From assembly GCA_026182355.1 (NCBI GenBank), contig JAPFBL010000084.1, positions 11,020,001 through 11,084,000 on the forward strand: a DNA stretch of 64,000 bases. The letters are read 5' to 3'. Shown in pieces: positions 45,640-57,422 of the stretch (its first letter is position 1; each line of letters begins with the position of its first letter). A program made the translations under genes and the position numbers. Source of the DNA: Hermatobates lingyangjiaoensis (taxonomy: Eukaryota; Arthropoda; Insecta; Hemiptera; Hermatobatidae). The notes beneath the pieces were generated by a model. That model was not told where the DNA came from, did not search any database, and saw only the letters and a list, made by a program, of their open reading frames with translations.

Positions 45640-47432
45640 AAAAGAATCAGTTCCGAAAGTTTTGTATAACGAAATAGTTAACTTTGAAGTCTTATAGGAA
45701 TTACCGTGGGCTGTTTTACGGATATTGAAGGAGCTTCTAATGACACGCCTTCAAATCCATTAAATCAGAACTAATATAAAGATGTTTCAATCAAAGGACT
45801 ATAGAATGGGTTAAAACAGTCTAATGTAAAAATAGTGGAAGTATAAGATCTACTACAATGAAATTGTGAACTCTAAAGGCTGTCCTCAAGGTGTGCTATC
45901 ATTTCTACTCTGGTAATTAGTTTCAGATAACCTTCTGTGTGCTCTAAATAATGGTGCAAAGGGATATGAATATGACCTTGTTATTGTAAGAAGAGGAATG
46001 CTTGATGATAATGACGTATGCAGTAGGCTCTCAAAATTGGTGGAAGATGACTAAAGGAGAAAGATCTGGATATAAATACAGTTGAAACAGTTGTTATACT
46101 TTTCTAATACAGAAAAAAACTAAGTCTGAAACACCCCTTTGTTCGAAAAGTTAAACTAGAACTCTCAAAGGTATGTTAAAACGTTAGAATTATAAAATGC
46201 ATGAAACCAATATATTGGCTATGGGATCAAAAACAATGTTATACTGTAAGAAATACACCCTTTCGTAGAACACAGGGTGTTACTCTCAAAGCTATATTTT
46301 TCTCTCTACAAAATTGTTATTATTGCTGTGATAAAACAAAGTATTGGTTGTAAAATGAAAAATAAATACCTACGTTAGCCTTAATAAACTACAAAGACAA
46401 GAGTATTTTAGTATAACAGAAGTAATAAATTCCTGTTCTACATCCGATATCGGGTAGTTATATAACTTCCATCTCCATTTAGATATGTTATCAAGAAAGT
46501 TATAAATTTGCAGTCTATTCTTCAATGCAGTCGTTTTAATGAAGATTGAAACGATATTGAAATGTCTTCATAGATTATAAAATGTTCAACAATTTAATAG
46601 AACGAAATACTAATAATTTGGCATTATTTTGCCAAAACTCCATGTAGAATATTTAACAGTATATTAATTTATGTAATGAACATGTATGTAATGTATGAAT
46701 ATGTAACAGAAATGGTCACAGATTATCATCTGTATTCAGAGCTTCCCCATTCAAGAAGGTGCTCTTGCTTGCTAAACGGACAGGTCAAATATTAATAACA
46801 AAATGAATAAAAATGAGTTAACTTTCATTTGGGTTCCCCGACACAAGGGAATTCAGGGAATGAGGACCTGATGTAAAAGTTTAAAGTTAATCAAATTTTC
46901 TGCAGAATGAAGCTTTTCTGCATAATACATTTCAGCCTTACAAGAAGGTAATTGATGAATGAATAAAGAAGAAAGCAGATAAAACTTGACTAGAAGAACT
47001 GACTCTAATTCGTCTAACAAAGATCATTCCAATTCAACTCAAATTTGCAAAGAAAATAATATCTGAAAAAAGGATTAAAAAATAACGTTGAATATCAAAG
47101 CGTACATTGTTCTCTTAACTACTACCCAAGTTACAATTAACATCATGCGAACAATGCAGACTCGGTCTGAAAGAGAGGGAAACCTTTGAACACATTCTGT
47201 GTGAATACAAGGCAAACGCGTTTAAGAGGTTAAAGAGTTTTGCCAAATCATACCTAAAGCCAATAGAAGTAAGTGTTACTTCTGTAAAGACAATTATATA
47301 GTTCAATAAAGTACTTAAAATATGAAGTTGAATTTACAAACGAGGAAGGGAAACACAATAGGAGAGCTATGCCCGTGTGGCAGCGTGCCACCAGTCCGAT
47401 GGGATTCAGGGCCTCAATTCAATAATAATAAC
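45640..47432 (+). pseudogene. Non-LTR retrotransposon RT-RNase H pol, 5'-truncated
   Basis: Plus-strand segments appear in the expected order. They are DIEGASNDTP (RT motif with the catalytic-type Asp, about 45722), KGCPQGVLSFLLW (about 45876), GYEYDLVIV (the ADD triad region, one residue short, about 45966), an RNase H domain with YHLYSE near 46730 and FIWVPRHKGIQGNE near 46830, and a C-terminal zinc-knuckle-like CEQC...ETFEHILCEY (47146-47215). The 3' UTR has CCCGTGTGGCAGCGTGCCAC and ends in (AAT)n at 47420-47432. RNase H plus this knuckle suggests the I/R1 group. The 5' half with the endonuclease is missing, and many stops make it dead. Confidence 0.8.
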
Positions 47433-48689
47433 TTGTCATATTCTTCTAGATGAATGATTTAAATATATTTTTTTATCTGATATAACAGATATAGCCACAT
47501 TAAAACAGCTTGAACTAAAAATACATTTCTGATTAATATTGGATATTACCTACACGATAGATATATTAAAAGAAATCAAAAACTCATTTCATTTTCAACG
47601 AGTTGAAATTGTTTACTTACAGTATACTGAGTGTAGGTCACTTCGGTATTTTTAATAAAGATTCGAATTCAAATTTTAGTTTAGCCTATGTTGTTATTTC
47701 GGAGTTCTATCAATTTTTGTCGCATGTAGTAAAAACTATTTCTCTCGTTTTACACATTCTCCATAAGTTAAGGTATGGTTAAGTCTACTAAAGTGGATAA
47801 ATAGCACTTTTTAAACCAGAATTATAAGATTTCAGTTAAACTGAACAACATATGATATGTTTATATAACAGTGCATATTTGAATATGCAATATTATAATA
47901 ATAATTTTATCATTATATATTGCAATTCTTATATATTACAATGTAATATTGCTTTTCTGATTTTCAACTAACGTCTATAAATAAAAATAAAAAAACCCAA
48001 AAAAAGTGTCAGATTCTCTTCCAAAACTCGCTTTCTTTATTTGCTGAGTGGACTTAGTTCTTGTATAAGATGAATGTTTAAAATGTATAGCACCTCGCAA
48101 GTAAAACCACGTTTATAAATGAGAATTTCTGCAGATATCGTCCATAAAGCTGCACTTTTTCATTCCACACTTATATTTATAATTTAAATTGCAAAAACTG
48201 AAGAAATGAGTTTTATGAAATTGGAATCCATTTTTCTTTGGGTGACTCTGAAAACTAATTTATATTTGTGCAAAATGTTTTTTACAAAGCAATGTCAGTG
48301 TAAATATGACACTAAATCTGTTAACTCAATTTCAGAGTAATAGTATTCCTGAAGGAATATCCGTACAGCCAGTTTAGACGGTGGCAAAATTTTGTAAAGT
48401 TTGAGTCATTGATGATCCCAGGAGTGTCCGTAATCTGTTGTGTTTTCAAATATCTTAAACATCGATCTTACTCTATGCAATGATTGATTGATTTAAAACA
48501 TGAAGATAACTTGCTGAAGGTGTCAGAAGGATGTAAAGAGGTATGCATTTGAATAAGCAGCTGCTGATGAATCGCTTACAATACAATTAGGGGTAATTTT
48601 ATTCATATAAGTGCTAAGCACTGTAACAGAGTTCTGAAATGCTGAAGAGTAGGGGAAGAGAGAAATTTGGAATAGAAGTTTGAATTTGG
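47433..48689. other. AT-rich, no gene recognised
   Basis: Nothing recognised. Confidence 0.3.
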
Positions 48690-49020
48690 TGAAGGAGACA
48701 ATGTGTGGCTGTCGGGAGGGATCAGTTGGCGAGACTAGTAGCGCCGCTTGCCTAATGATAGGTAATAACCAAGGGGCGAGGGTGGACTCGGTTTTGCATT
48801 TCAAATCAAGAGATCAAAGACAACTCGCGACTCAATTAGGGTCTATTTAAACAGAAGGCCCAGTCCCTGATTGTAATTGGCCCGAGCATTAACTCATTAT
48901 TCGCTCTTCAGTTGGCCCAGCTTCCTCTGCTCCCTTCTCAACTCCTCACTTCAAACACCACCCTCCTGCACCCTCTTCCCTAATCCAACTTTAATTCTCA
49001 TACCAGCATCCTTAAAACTA
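48690..49020. promoter_or_regulatory. GC-richer island, strongest regulatory candidate
   Basis: A single-copy block with dense factor-like words: CAAGAGATCAAAGACAACTC (AGATCAAAG is the TCF/Pangolin core), GCGACTCAATTAGGG and CTGATTGTAATTGGCCCGAG (homeodomain cores), CCTAATGATAGG and CATTAACTCATTA. It is followed by a pyrimidine-rich tail (48910-48980). Short frames cross it on both strands but have no domain. The shape suggests an enhancer-like conserved noncoding element, with conservation unverified. Confidence 0.4.
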
Positions 49021-49525
49021 CTTCTTCAATCTCATACATTTTCGATTTTCTGTTTTTTTTTTTACTGGAAATATAATCTTATATCACATTTGTAATATTG
49101 TTCATTATGAAAGGTGAAAAATAATCCTTTTTTTGTAAATTCTGACTGCTTAAATTTCTATATCATTTTTTCATCTAATATAATGTTTCACATTATTTTA
49201 TGATGAAAGTAAGTTCACTTGTAAAAATTATCTGTTAATGTAAAAATAATTATTTCCCCATTAGAATTTGAAAATTATAAGAATAAGAATTATTTCTGGA
49301 ATTTCAGTGATATAAATATGATAAACCAAGTCCTCGACTTCTACCTGTAGATTTTATGTTTTATGTCGTTGTAATACCTATACCTAATTTTTTGCAACAA
49401 TATATACACCTGAATATGAAGTGCAAATTAAAAACAGGAACAGAATGAAAACAATGCATGATTGATATAGGAACTTGTGAAGGAAGTAGACTATTAAAGA
49501 ATGTAAGTAAAATTTAGTATAACAA
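49021..49525. other. AT-rich spacer
   Basis: Nothing recognised. Confidence 0.3.
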
Positions 49526-49925
49526 CTATTGTTGATTTCCAAAGATAAAACGTATTTGGTATATCATTGACAATATTGAAACATTTGATAATTTTAATGA
49601 AAAATCTCTAAATTCTAACACTTCCGCTATTAATTGAAATCTGAGAGAAATATTAATGATTTTATATTTGAACTTTGGGAAACATCTTTTCAATGATCTC
49701 AAATACGCAATAGATTCACATACGCAAATGAAATTAAAATCAACTAACAATACTTACATGCTATGCCTGTATATTTTTGAAATAAACATGTCTGTGAAGT
49801 TAGCAAAATACAGCTTAAAGGTATATAACTTTGCTTCTACACTGAATTATCAATCTATTCAGAGCCTACAGTTTAAGTTAGACATACACAAATCTAGTGT
49901 CAAAGTTTCAACTCGCTATTTTTAA
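49526..49925 (-). pseudogene. Helitron fragment with helicase piece
   Basis: On the minus strand MLVDFNFICVCESIAYLRSL and KRCFPKF match the segment at 37200-37300 (MLVDFNFIGAYEYIAYLTSL, KKCFPEL). Bases 49757-49920 follow 37313-37475 closely, including TCTGTGAAGTTAG and ATACACAAATCTAGTGTCAA. Both ends are missing. Confidence 0.75.
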
Positions 49926-51286
49926 AAATCGGAGTTGTGATTCAGGTAATATCCCAAAAATATCGTAATAGATAAGGTTTGCTGTATAACCTGTTTGTTT
50001 ACATTTTGACTTTAATTGGTAATAGCGGCCGCAGGAAGGTTATTCCATATCACCTACTTCTAATATTTCCCCCATGCTTTGTTCATCTGGAAACGATCAT
50101 GTACCAGAAATTTTATTATTGTTTTTAGAATGATAATAAAAACAATTATTGTAATTTTATATGGGTTTCTCTTTAACTTTATCAAAGCTTTAGTTATTAG
50201 CAACAGTTTACCATTAATTTTTCTTATCCAATTGGTTTAACTTGCTTTAAGCAATAAAGAAAGTTATGCGTTAAATAATAACTTATTAACTTTAAGTATG
50301 CATGATAGTATTAGGGAATATTAATGATAGCATTTGAACCATAATTCAAATCTTTTGGCCATAATTCAAAGTATTGTTAAAGTTTAATGGATTTAAGACT
50401 TGCTTATTTATTTCTGATTGATTAATTCCTTTGTTTAAAATATGTAATTATTAGTAATTAGTATCTGGTCCTACTCCATATAAGAAAAAGATAAGTTATT
50501 ATTTATCGATGATATCTAACTAGAAGATGTTTATGATCAGATCTATGTCTAAATCAGTAAAACTTATAAGGTAATATATACAGCATAAAAAAATAATTAA
50601 GAAATATTCAAATCAAAATGTACATGTATAAAACTTAATCACTGTATGCATTTGTGTGTATAAACACAATTCTTAACATAATATAATGAAAAATGGAGGT
50701 ACAATTTAACATTTAGCACTCAACTGACACTTTTCACAAAATGCTTCTTCATAAATCTGATGAATATGTCATCAAAATATTCTTATTCAAAACTTCAAGA
50801 GATAATTTTGTATACTGATATAATTTTAATTAAACATTTAAAACTGTGTGAAGTCTTCAAATTGAAATTTTTGAATGAAATGTAATGTGATATGGTTTAG
50901 CCTCTTCAACTAACTGGCTCCTAATTGAAACGATTTGTGGGTTTAAAATTCGTGTTCTTTATATTTAACAGATAAGACATCTGTTTAAATATAAGACATA
51001 TCACATTTAAAGAGTTAAGACTTCTTTCAACATTTCTTGATGTATTGTTCGGTAAAAAATATTCTTTTTATTATTTGTTTAATCTAATCTATCAACTTCC
51101 AATATTATTAGACAATTTGTGCACTTTATAATCAGTGTTAAATTATATATTTTTTGCATAATCTATCATTTAAATTCTGTATTAATTTCGTTTATCTGGA
51201 AAAAGTTAAGTGTAACGGAACTATAGAAAATTTAAATTTGTTTTCGTTATGTGTAATTTATTATTAGAGTTGGAATTAAATTGTTT
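49926..51286. other. AT-rich, partly Helitron interior
   Basis: The right part must include the body of the Helitron whose 3' end is at 51314, but its 5' limit is not visible. A GCGGCCGC site lies at 50026. Confidence 0.3.
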
Positions 51287-51314
51287 CCCGGGTAAAGCCG
51301 GGCAGATCAGCTAG
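51287..51314 (+). mobile_element. Helitron 3' terminus, second family
   Basis: The hairpin CCCGG/CCGGG (51287-51302) with a six-base loop is followed by eight bases and CTAG (51311-51314), then T. The spacing is identical to the terminus at 13918 but the hairpin sequence is different, so this is another Helitron family inserted in the opposite orientation next to an AT-rich tract. Confidence 0.7.
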
Positions 51315-54203
51315 TATTATAATATAATATATATTATAATATATAATATATATAAAAATATCGTATATCAAAACAATTTTTCGCATAGATTTTAATGGAA
51401 ATAGAATTAATTCATTCCAGAGATACAAATTTGCCGCCAGAGAAATTAACATGTTCTAAAAACCTTTCCAAATATAGATTTAATATAACGTAAATTCAAT
51501 GTCTATTGTATGCATGATACATGTTCTATATAGCTCATAATAACCACTTAAACATCATTACTTACGCTATAACAGAAATTCGTTTTGTACTACTGAAGAG
51601 GTGGGCGGGAAAATGGTACTAAAACTCTAAACTATTTTTTGTGTTTTTTAGTTACACATTTTATGTATTTATTTCTAATGCTAAGGCTTATCACTACCAC
51701 TTAGGGCTGAATGTTCCAGGTAGCCGGATGATCGCTGGCGTCCCTGTACTAGCTATTCCTATCTCAATATCTTAGTTATTTTCATGCGTAATTTATGTAA
51801 AATTTGTTGTCGTATAACAAGAAAATTGTTTGTTTGAGAGTTCTTATCTGGAGGTATTATTGTATATAGGTTTTGCTCCTATTATAAATATAAAGTGCCT
51901 ACTAAAAATTAAGATACCCAGATTTATTCAATTTAAAACTTTGATTATAATACTCAATTTTATTAAATTATATAATATTAGCATCCAAATCATGTTTGGG
52001 AGGATTTCTATCTTCAAGAAGAACTATTCATCCGAACTGGTCAGCCAATGAAAACACCAGTATGAGTAAGATGGTGTCTCACTATGTTAACTAACGCCTC
52101 AAACCTCTCTGGTACTAACACTATGCAATTCGTAAAAGTTTAAAAAGTAGTTCTAAGTTCAATGAATTCTCTTAAAGATATTTTTTACTTATTGACAGTA
52201 ATAATAATATAAGTCAACATCTCTTACTTATCTTATCTTCTTTTTTATAAATTACAGTTCCATCCTGAGTAGTTTTTGTGCCAAAATTAATTGCAATGTT
52301 CTTTCATACAAATATAAGTTCCTTTTGCAACTGTTTAGAAGTGGGCGATTTCAAAATAATCAAGTCATTGTCAATAACTTCAATGAAAGATTTTTTTCCT
52401 ATTCTTAAATATTTACACCTATTGGAAAAACATTATTCTTTTATAACAAGTTAATTTAAGCTATAATAAATATATGTGGTCGTTAAAGTTCAAAATAGTA
52501 CCTAGCTTAAAAAAAAAAATGAAAAAAAATCTGTCGATGAATTTCTTACAGAATCAATAAATTGGCTCAAATTAGTGTGCTACTCGTTTTTACATTAGAT
52601 ATCTGGATTGATTACAGGTCACATCTCTCAACAATCAACTTGAAAAACCACCGTGGTTAGTTTCTTATATTATTTAATAAACGCCTGGGTGACATGTTAA
52701 CAGATCTACTGTGCATACTTTTGACTTATTCATGGGGGAAGAGTTTAGAAACTTGGGTCATGTTTACTCAGCAAACCAGTGGAGTTCTGGGAAGTTTAAT
52801 TCCCCTGTATATCTAATTAAATATTGATCTCAACTCCTGACAAAAGACATCTTTATTCTTTAATTCATCATTCTAAACTGCGTTTAAACCAGAAAACGTA
52901 CGATTTTTGTGCAATCGTTACATTTTCTATTGTTTCTAAAAAAAAATAATGAATTCAGTCATTATAGAAAAAAAAACGGTTTCAACTATAAAAATATAAT
53001 TTTGAATTATGCCTTAGATGATAATAAGTTAAAACAAAATGTGTTTGATTTTACCAACACCCATCATTCGATGGATGGCTATGTCTACCGTGCTTTCCTA
53101 GAGAGTTAGCCCGTATGACGTGATTGGACAATTGATCTTTGGGTGTAGTATTGTAGGGATCACGTCACACTAAATTGCATAATAAATGCAATTTAAAACT
53201 TACTATGTAATTTAATAGACAATTAAGAAATGGAATTTTATAGGAAATTACATCAACAGTTGTTAATGTTTATGGTTATCTAATTCATACAGAATAATGT
53301 CTTTAAGCTCTAGCTCAGTTTTCACTTTGGAATTCAAATACTTGGATTTATACTATTTGTATTAATTCTCACAATATGTCAAAACTGAAGATCGATCTAT
53401 TGTGCAACTCTTTTATTGGAATAAACTGACCTGTCAAACCTAAAAGGATAAAAATTCCAAATTAACTGCAAATTCCAATTAATAACGAAAATAAGAAACT
53501 TTGATTTTAAAACACCATTTATTGTTTTATCATTTTTATTATTTTCAGGAGTCATATTTTTTTGTACTTAAAAAAAAACTTTAGAAAAATGAAGGAAAAT
53601 TCTAAAAAGAATTTTTAGAATTCTTTCTTCGTGAAAAACTCTCCTGACTTATACTAAATAGCTATTCTCTGAGATCTGTAATTAATTATTCCGTTAAATT
53701 GTCAAATAATTATTCTGTTATGTTTAATTTCACAATTCAATATTATGATAATTTAATCTTTTAAAATTATAATTTTTCTATTGTGTTTGCTACATATTAA
53801 TGAATAGTGCATATATTAATTAAGTTGTTTAATGGTTTTATGTTATAACTTTATCATTCAGTTTTAAACTGCACCAAACATTAATTTATAAACATACATA
53901 TTATAAATAACAATTTTATAACTAAATAAACTTCTTTACGGTAATTAGCAGCATTTCTGTATTCTAAACAAAACCTACATGATGTCTCTATTCTATGTTA
54001 TTTTAAGCAAAATTAAAATTTAGACGCCAAAATTATGTGAAATATGTTTTCTGTTTAAAAGTTTAAAATAATTATTATGGGATAAGATTTCAGAATAGAA
54101 TTCAAAACATCCAACAATTATAATTTCTAACATAATGATGGCTATTCTGACGGGGTGAACAATTCTATTTTCTTCAATCCTTTCATATTGAAATTACATA
54201 TGT
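51315..54203. other. AT-rich desert, no gene recognised
   Basis: Small frames at 51830-52051 and 52909-53109 show no domain. A TTCTAAAAAGAATTTTTAGAA inverted word sits at 53600. Confidence 0.3.
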
Positions 54204-54211
54204 ATATATAT

Positions 54212-55016
54212 CAGTGGCGATTTCTCAGGGAATGCAACACATGCATTGCATGCATAGAATTCATCTTTAAAAAAACCAAAATGTTCGACACTCGAAATAT
54301 TTAAAGGAACTCCTTTTTTTTTATTCCACTACACGCTAAGGAACCATTTTCTATGATTGCGCTAAGCTTCCCAATGCAGGGGTTTACTCTTATCATTTCT
54401 GGTTAATGAAAATGGTTTTAATTGCCAAGAAAAACAAGAACGAAGTTTGCATACACTGCAACTCAGGCTTGCTGAGCTCCTCAAATACATACTGGAAAGT
54501 GATTTGCCCACAGGTCTTCCGGAAATTTATAAACTCATGAATTTGGTTATGACTATTCCCATAACAACAGCAAGTGTTGAGAGATCGTTTTCTGCCCTCA
54601 AAAGAATTAAAAGTTATTTACAAAGCTCCCAAAGTGAAGAGCGATTGTCTAATTTATCCCTAATTTAAATTGAAAGAAATTTACTTTAAAGATCTCATGG
54701 CAGATAGAGAGAAGTTTTATGGTTTTGTTATCGAAGAATTTTGCAAGAAGTTTTTATTCAAATGATGTATTGTGTATCTCTTTCTTTAATAAAAACATTT
54801 TTTGTCTATTTTTATTGTATTGGTTAATAAAAGTTAATGTTAAAAGTATTTCCAAATAAAACCTGATTCAAATCCCCATAAAATGTTTTTAATACATCAT
54901 TATCCTTTTGTGCAACATGAAAAGACTGAACATGAGAATTAGAAGGGTATTTCTCTGTATTTCTTTTATTCTTTGAAAATTGCATGCCTAAAGAAAAAGG
55001 TCAGGAGTCGCCACTG
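54212..55016 (+). mobile_element. Non-autonomous hAT element with target duplication
   Basis: Terminal inverted repeats CAGTGGCGA (54212-54220) and TCGCCACTG (55008-55016) bound an 805-bp element. Eight-base direct repeats ATATATAT flank it (54204-54211 and 55017-55024), the target-duplication length of hAT. The flank is itself TA-rich, so the duplication is less decisive than a unique 8-mer would be. It retains only the C-terminal part of a transposase and must have depended on a full-length relative. Confidence 0.85.
54447..54668 (+). pseudogene. hAT transposase C-terminal dimerisation domain
   Basis: The frame contains GLPEIYKLMNLVMTIPITTA, SVERSFSALKRIKSYLQ and SEERLSNLSLI. This is the hATC dimerisation region, in which TASVERSFSxLKRIK is the signature. 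A stop follows LSLI. After a frame change, the usual end of the protein continues as MADREKFYGFVIEEFCKK to about 54760. The DDE catalytic core and BED finger are missing. Confidence 0.9.
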
Positions 55017-55024
55017 ATATATAT

Positions 55025-55589
55025 AATATAAAATATATAGAAAAAAATACACAGAAATCAACAAAAACTACTACGACATTTTTAACTCCACCATTGATTA
55101 GGAGAATGAATGAATCGTTGTTCATTAGGAGAATGAAGGTTTTTTTGTGCCTTCTCCGTGTAATTTTAATATAAATATACATATATAAGCTAACAGGAAA
55201 AAAAACTAACAAAAATTAACAAAAACTCATGATCCGTGATGAATATCATCCTTCATGGTCAGGAGAGGAGGTTTTCTACTTTAGAGGTATCAGCAATTCA
55301 TTTGAAATACAACTTCCTTTAACCTCTTATGCAAAAGACATCTGTTCGTCATCAATTGTTTGATGATTGCTGCTCGTCAAAAACTTCTTTGAAATATAAC
55401 CAAACAAATTTTTATCTGTATATTTTTGAATCATGCTTAATGTGATTTCTTTTATTTTTTTAGTGAATCATTTTAAATATATGAAAAATTATGACTATAT
55501 AGATACATTAATATTCTATGTTTGTATACAAATATATTTCCACGGTTGATAGTTTTAACAAAATTTATATAATTTGGGATAATAAATAT
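55025..55589. other. AT-rich spacer
   Basis: Short frames only. A GGAGAATGAA(T/G)G word occurs twice (55101, 55127). Confidence 0.3.
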
Positions 55590-56378
55590 TCCGCGGTCTA
55601 TACAAATATATATATTTGTCATACACTCCTCCTCCTTTCATCCCATACCATACAAATTAAGTGCGTTCCATTCGATGATACATCGTTTGTTTACTATACC
55701 TTTATCTAAAGAAAACCGGGTAAAAGAAATAGATACAATAAAAAACATTGCAATAAATAACGGTTATTCTATACAGTTAATAAACAAGCTGTTGCATAAA
55801 AAAGAAAGAAGAACTCTTTTAAGCACTATTTTTCCTCAAAACTGCTTAGAATCCCTCCCAAATTCCTGGATTACCGTACCTTATGTGGGAACCTCCTCGT
55901 TAAAAATTGCTAATATATTAAGAAAATTTAATTTTAGAGTCAGTTACAAAACGAATGGTAATTTAAAATCCTTAACCCCTAAATCGATTTTTTATCCCAG
56001 TTCATTGAGTGGAGTTAATAGGTTGTCCTGTAACAATTGTCAATGTTTTACATTGGTATGACTGTGCGCTCCTTTGAAAAAAGAACCCATGAACATTTTA
56101 ATGAATATTTGCAAAGGAAAAATGACAATGAGAATAATAAAGAATTTTTTTCACATTTTGCGAAACACCTTGTCACACAAAATCACAGCTTTGACCCAAA
56201 CTTGAACATCACCATCTTACATGCGAATAGAAAGTTTAAAGAAATTTGTAATTTGGAAGCTTTCGAAATAAACAAAGCCTTCATTAAAAATCCTTCTGCC
56301 TCTGTATGTCTTAATGATCAAATTCCAGAGTGTCCAAAATTTCTTAAACTGTTCCTAGAAACACAAAGAATAAATTAA
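55590..56378 (+). pseudogene. PLE RT-thumb, linker and GIY-YIG endonuclease, frameshifted
   Basis: From about 55625 a plus frame reads FHPIPYKLSAFHSMIHRLFT, the Penelope RT C-terminal region. It continues through RTLLSTIFPQNCLESLP, ITVPYVGTSSLKIANIL and the zinc-binding-like CNNCQC (56030-56047). There the frame shifts by one, and the endonuclease follows as FYIGMTVRSFEKRTHEHFNE, ending at KLFLETQRIN. The YIG and R residues of the GIY-YIG nuclease core are kept. PLE endonucleases nick DNA to prime reverse transcription. The RT palm upstream is missing, so this is a 5'-truncated insertion, and the frameshift near 56047 kills it. Confidence 0.85.
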
Positions 56379-56740
56379 AAAAAAAAAAAGTTTTTCCTCT
56401 AAATTAGTAGTTCTGGCCTTCTGTATTTCAGTTAACAGTTTTCAAGGCATACCCGACACCTTGTCACCTTATCTCCTAAATGCCTATCCCCACTCTTTCG
56501 CAGCGGATCTATTTCCTACTTGTTGTTTTCACTGGACCAACAGACATCCTTGGGTATGTCTTGAATTCTCATAATTGAATTTTATTATTTCACTCTAATT
56601 TTGTAACTGGATTAGATATAATTTGTATTATAGTGTCTTCCTGATGATGAACACAAAGTGTTCGAAACGCGTTGAATAAAACTTCATTTTGTGGTGGAGA
56701 CTCTTGTTTGTTTATCCATTTTAACTCAGAATGAAATATA
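56379..56740 (+). mobile_element. PLE 3' region and pseudo-LTR end, family P3
   Basis: This noncoding tail follows the GIY-YIG stop. It includes a poly-A-like run (56378-56390), a pyrimidine-rich stretch and the ribozyme motif at 56638-56676. It ends in the sequence GTTTGTTTATCCATTTTAAC that is also at 9050-9068. Confidence 0.7.
56638..56676 (+). ncRNA. Hammerhead ribozyme motif, family P3, intact
   Basis: Stem I TTC/GAA (56638-56640, 56674-56676), core CTGATGA (56641-56647), one unpaired T, stem II GAACAC/GTGTTC with an AAA loop (56649-56663), GAA (56664-56666), palindrome ACGCGT (56667-56672) and the cleavage-position T (56673). Stem II is perfect over six pairs. The CGAAACGCG string is the same as in well-known schistosome hammerheads. 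Stem I is short here, as in dimeric PLE ribozymes. Confidence 0.65.
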
Positions 56741-56809
56741 TATATGTTTTATATATACAAACAATGCATATATTATATATAAATAAATAATCGAATGTTT
56801 TCAAATCTC

Positions 56810-57300
56810 GACTACATATATTTAACACTATTTTACTTTCTTATCGAGGTTTGGTCCAGCTTCAATAATGCAACACATTTAAACGGACGTTTCGTCTATA
56901 TTTGTAGACATCTACAGGGTTACATCAATACAGAGTTTAATTACAATAACATGAAACATAATTATATTACATTATTTAATTAATATACATAATTACCTTG
57001 GTATTTTTCTTTTATGAGGAACTAACTACATAACGGTTTGCGTTCAAATCAGCTAGTGTGCTGCCCTAGTGACAGTTTTTTGAACCTTCTAATCAGACTT
57101 GATAACTCAAAACAACCCTAAAAACCCATTAAAACTATATCAAACAATAAAAAAGGACCAGAAAACTACAACCATATTTACTAATCACTAAGTAATATAC
57201 TATATATTTTACTTAGGTTTTCTGTACCGTTTTTTATTGCACGCATTCGAAAAACTAAGAAACCTCGATAAGAAAGAAATAGTATATAAATAAATATAAA
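56810..57300. mobile_element. PLE-like inverted arms, family P7
   Basis: The AACACTATTTTACTTTCTTATCGAGG-like arm ending at 56851 recurs inverted at 57262-57295 (CCTCGATAAGAAAG). Inside, at 56884-56922 on the minus strand, is a motif with stem II GTCTA/TAGAC around CAAATA, GAAACGTC, and the altered core CTGTAGA. An AC partner to GTT gives a weak stem I. Confidence 0.45.
56884..56922 (-). ncRNA. Hammerhead-like motif, family P7
   Basis: On the minus strand core CTGTAGA (one change from CTGAAGA), unpaired T, stem II GTCTA/TAGAC, GAA, palindrome ACGT and C. Stem I has one mismatch and then AAC/GTT. The core change should abolish cleavage. Confidence 0.4.
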
Positions 57301-57422
57301 TTTCTCGCATGGAGTCACCACCTGGGGTACTCTGACGCCTCCTGATGACAACTGGCGAAATATGGATGTGATTTATGATGTGTGTATCTTTGTGTTACTT
57401 TTACTATATATATATATATTTT

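Noticed and set aside
48877..49095. 72-codon plus frame rich in Ser/Pro/Leu
   Set aside because: It translates the pyrimidine-rich tail of the 48690-49020 island, and no domain is seen.
57363..57394. CTGATGA followed by GGCGAAATAT, hammerhead-like
   Set aside because: Stem II cannot form as written, the base after the ATAT palindrome is G (not a permitted cleavage base), and no stem I partner is present. It may be a deletion relic.
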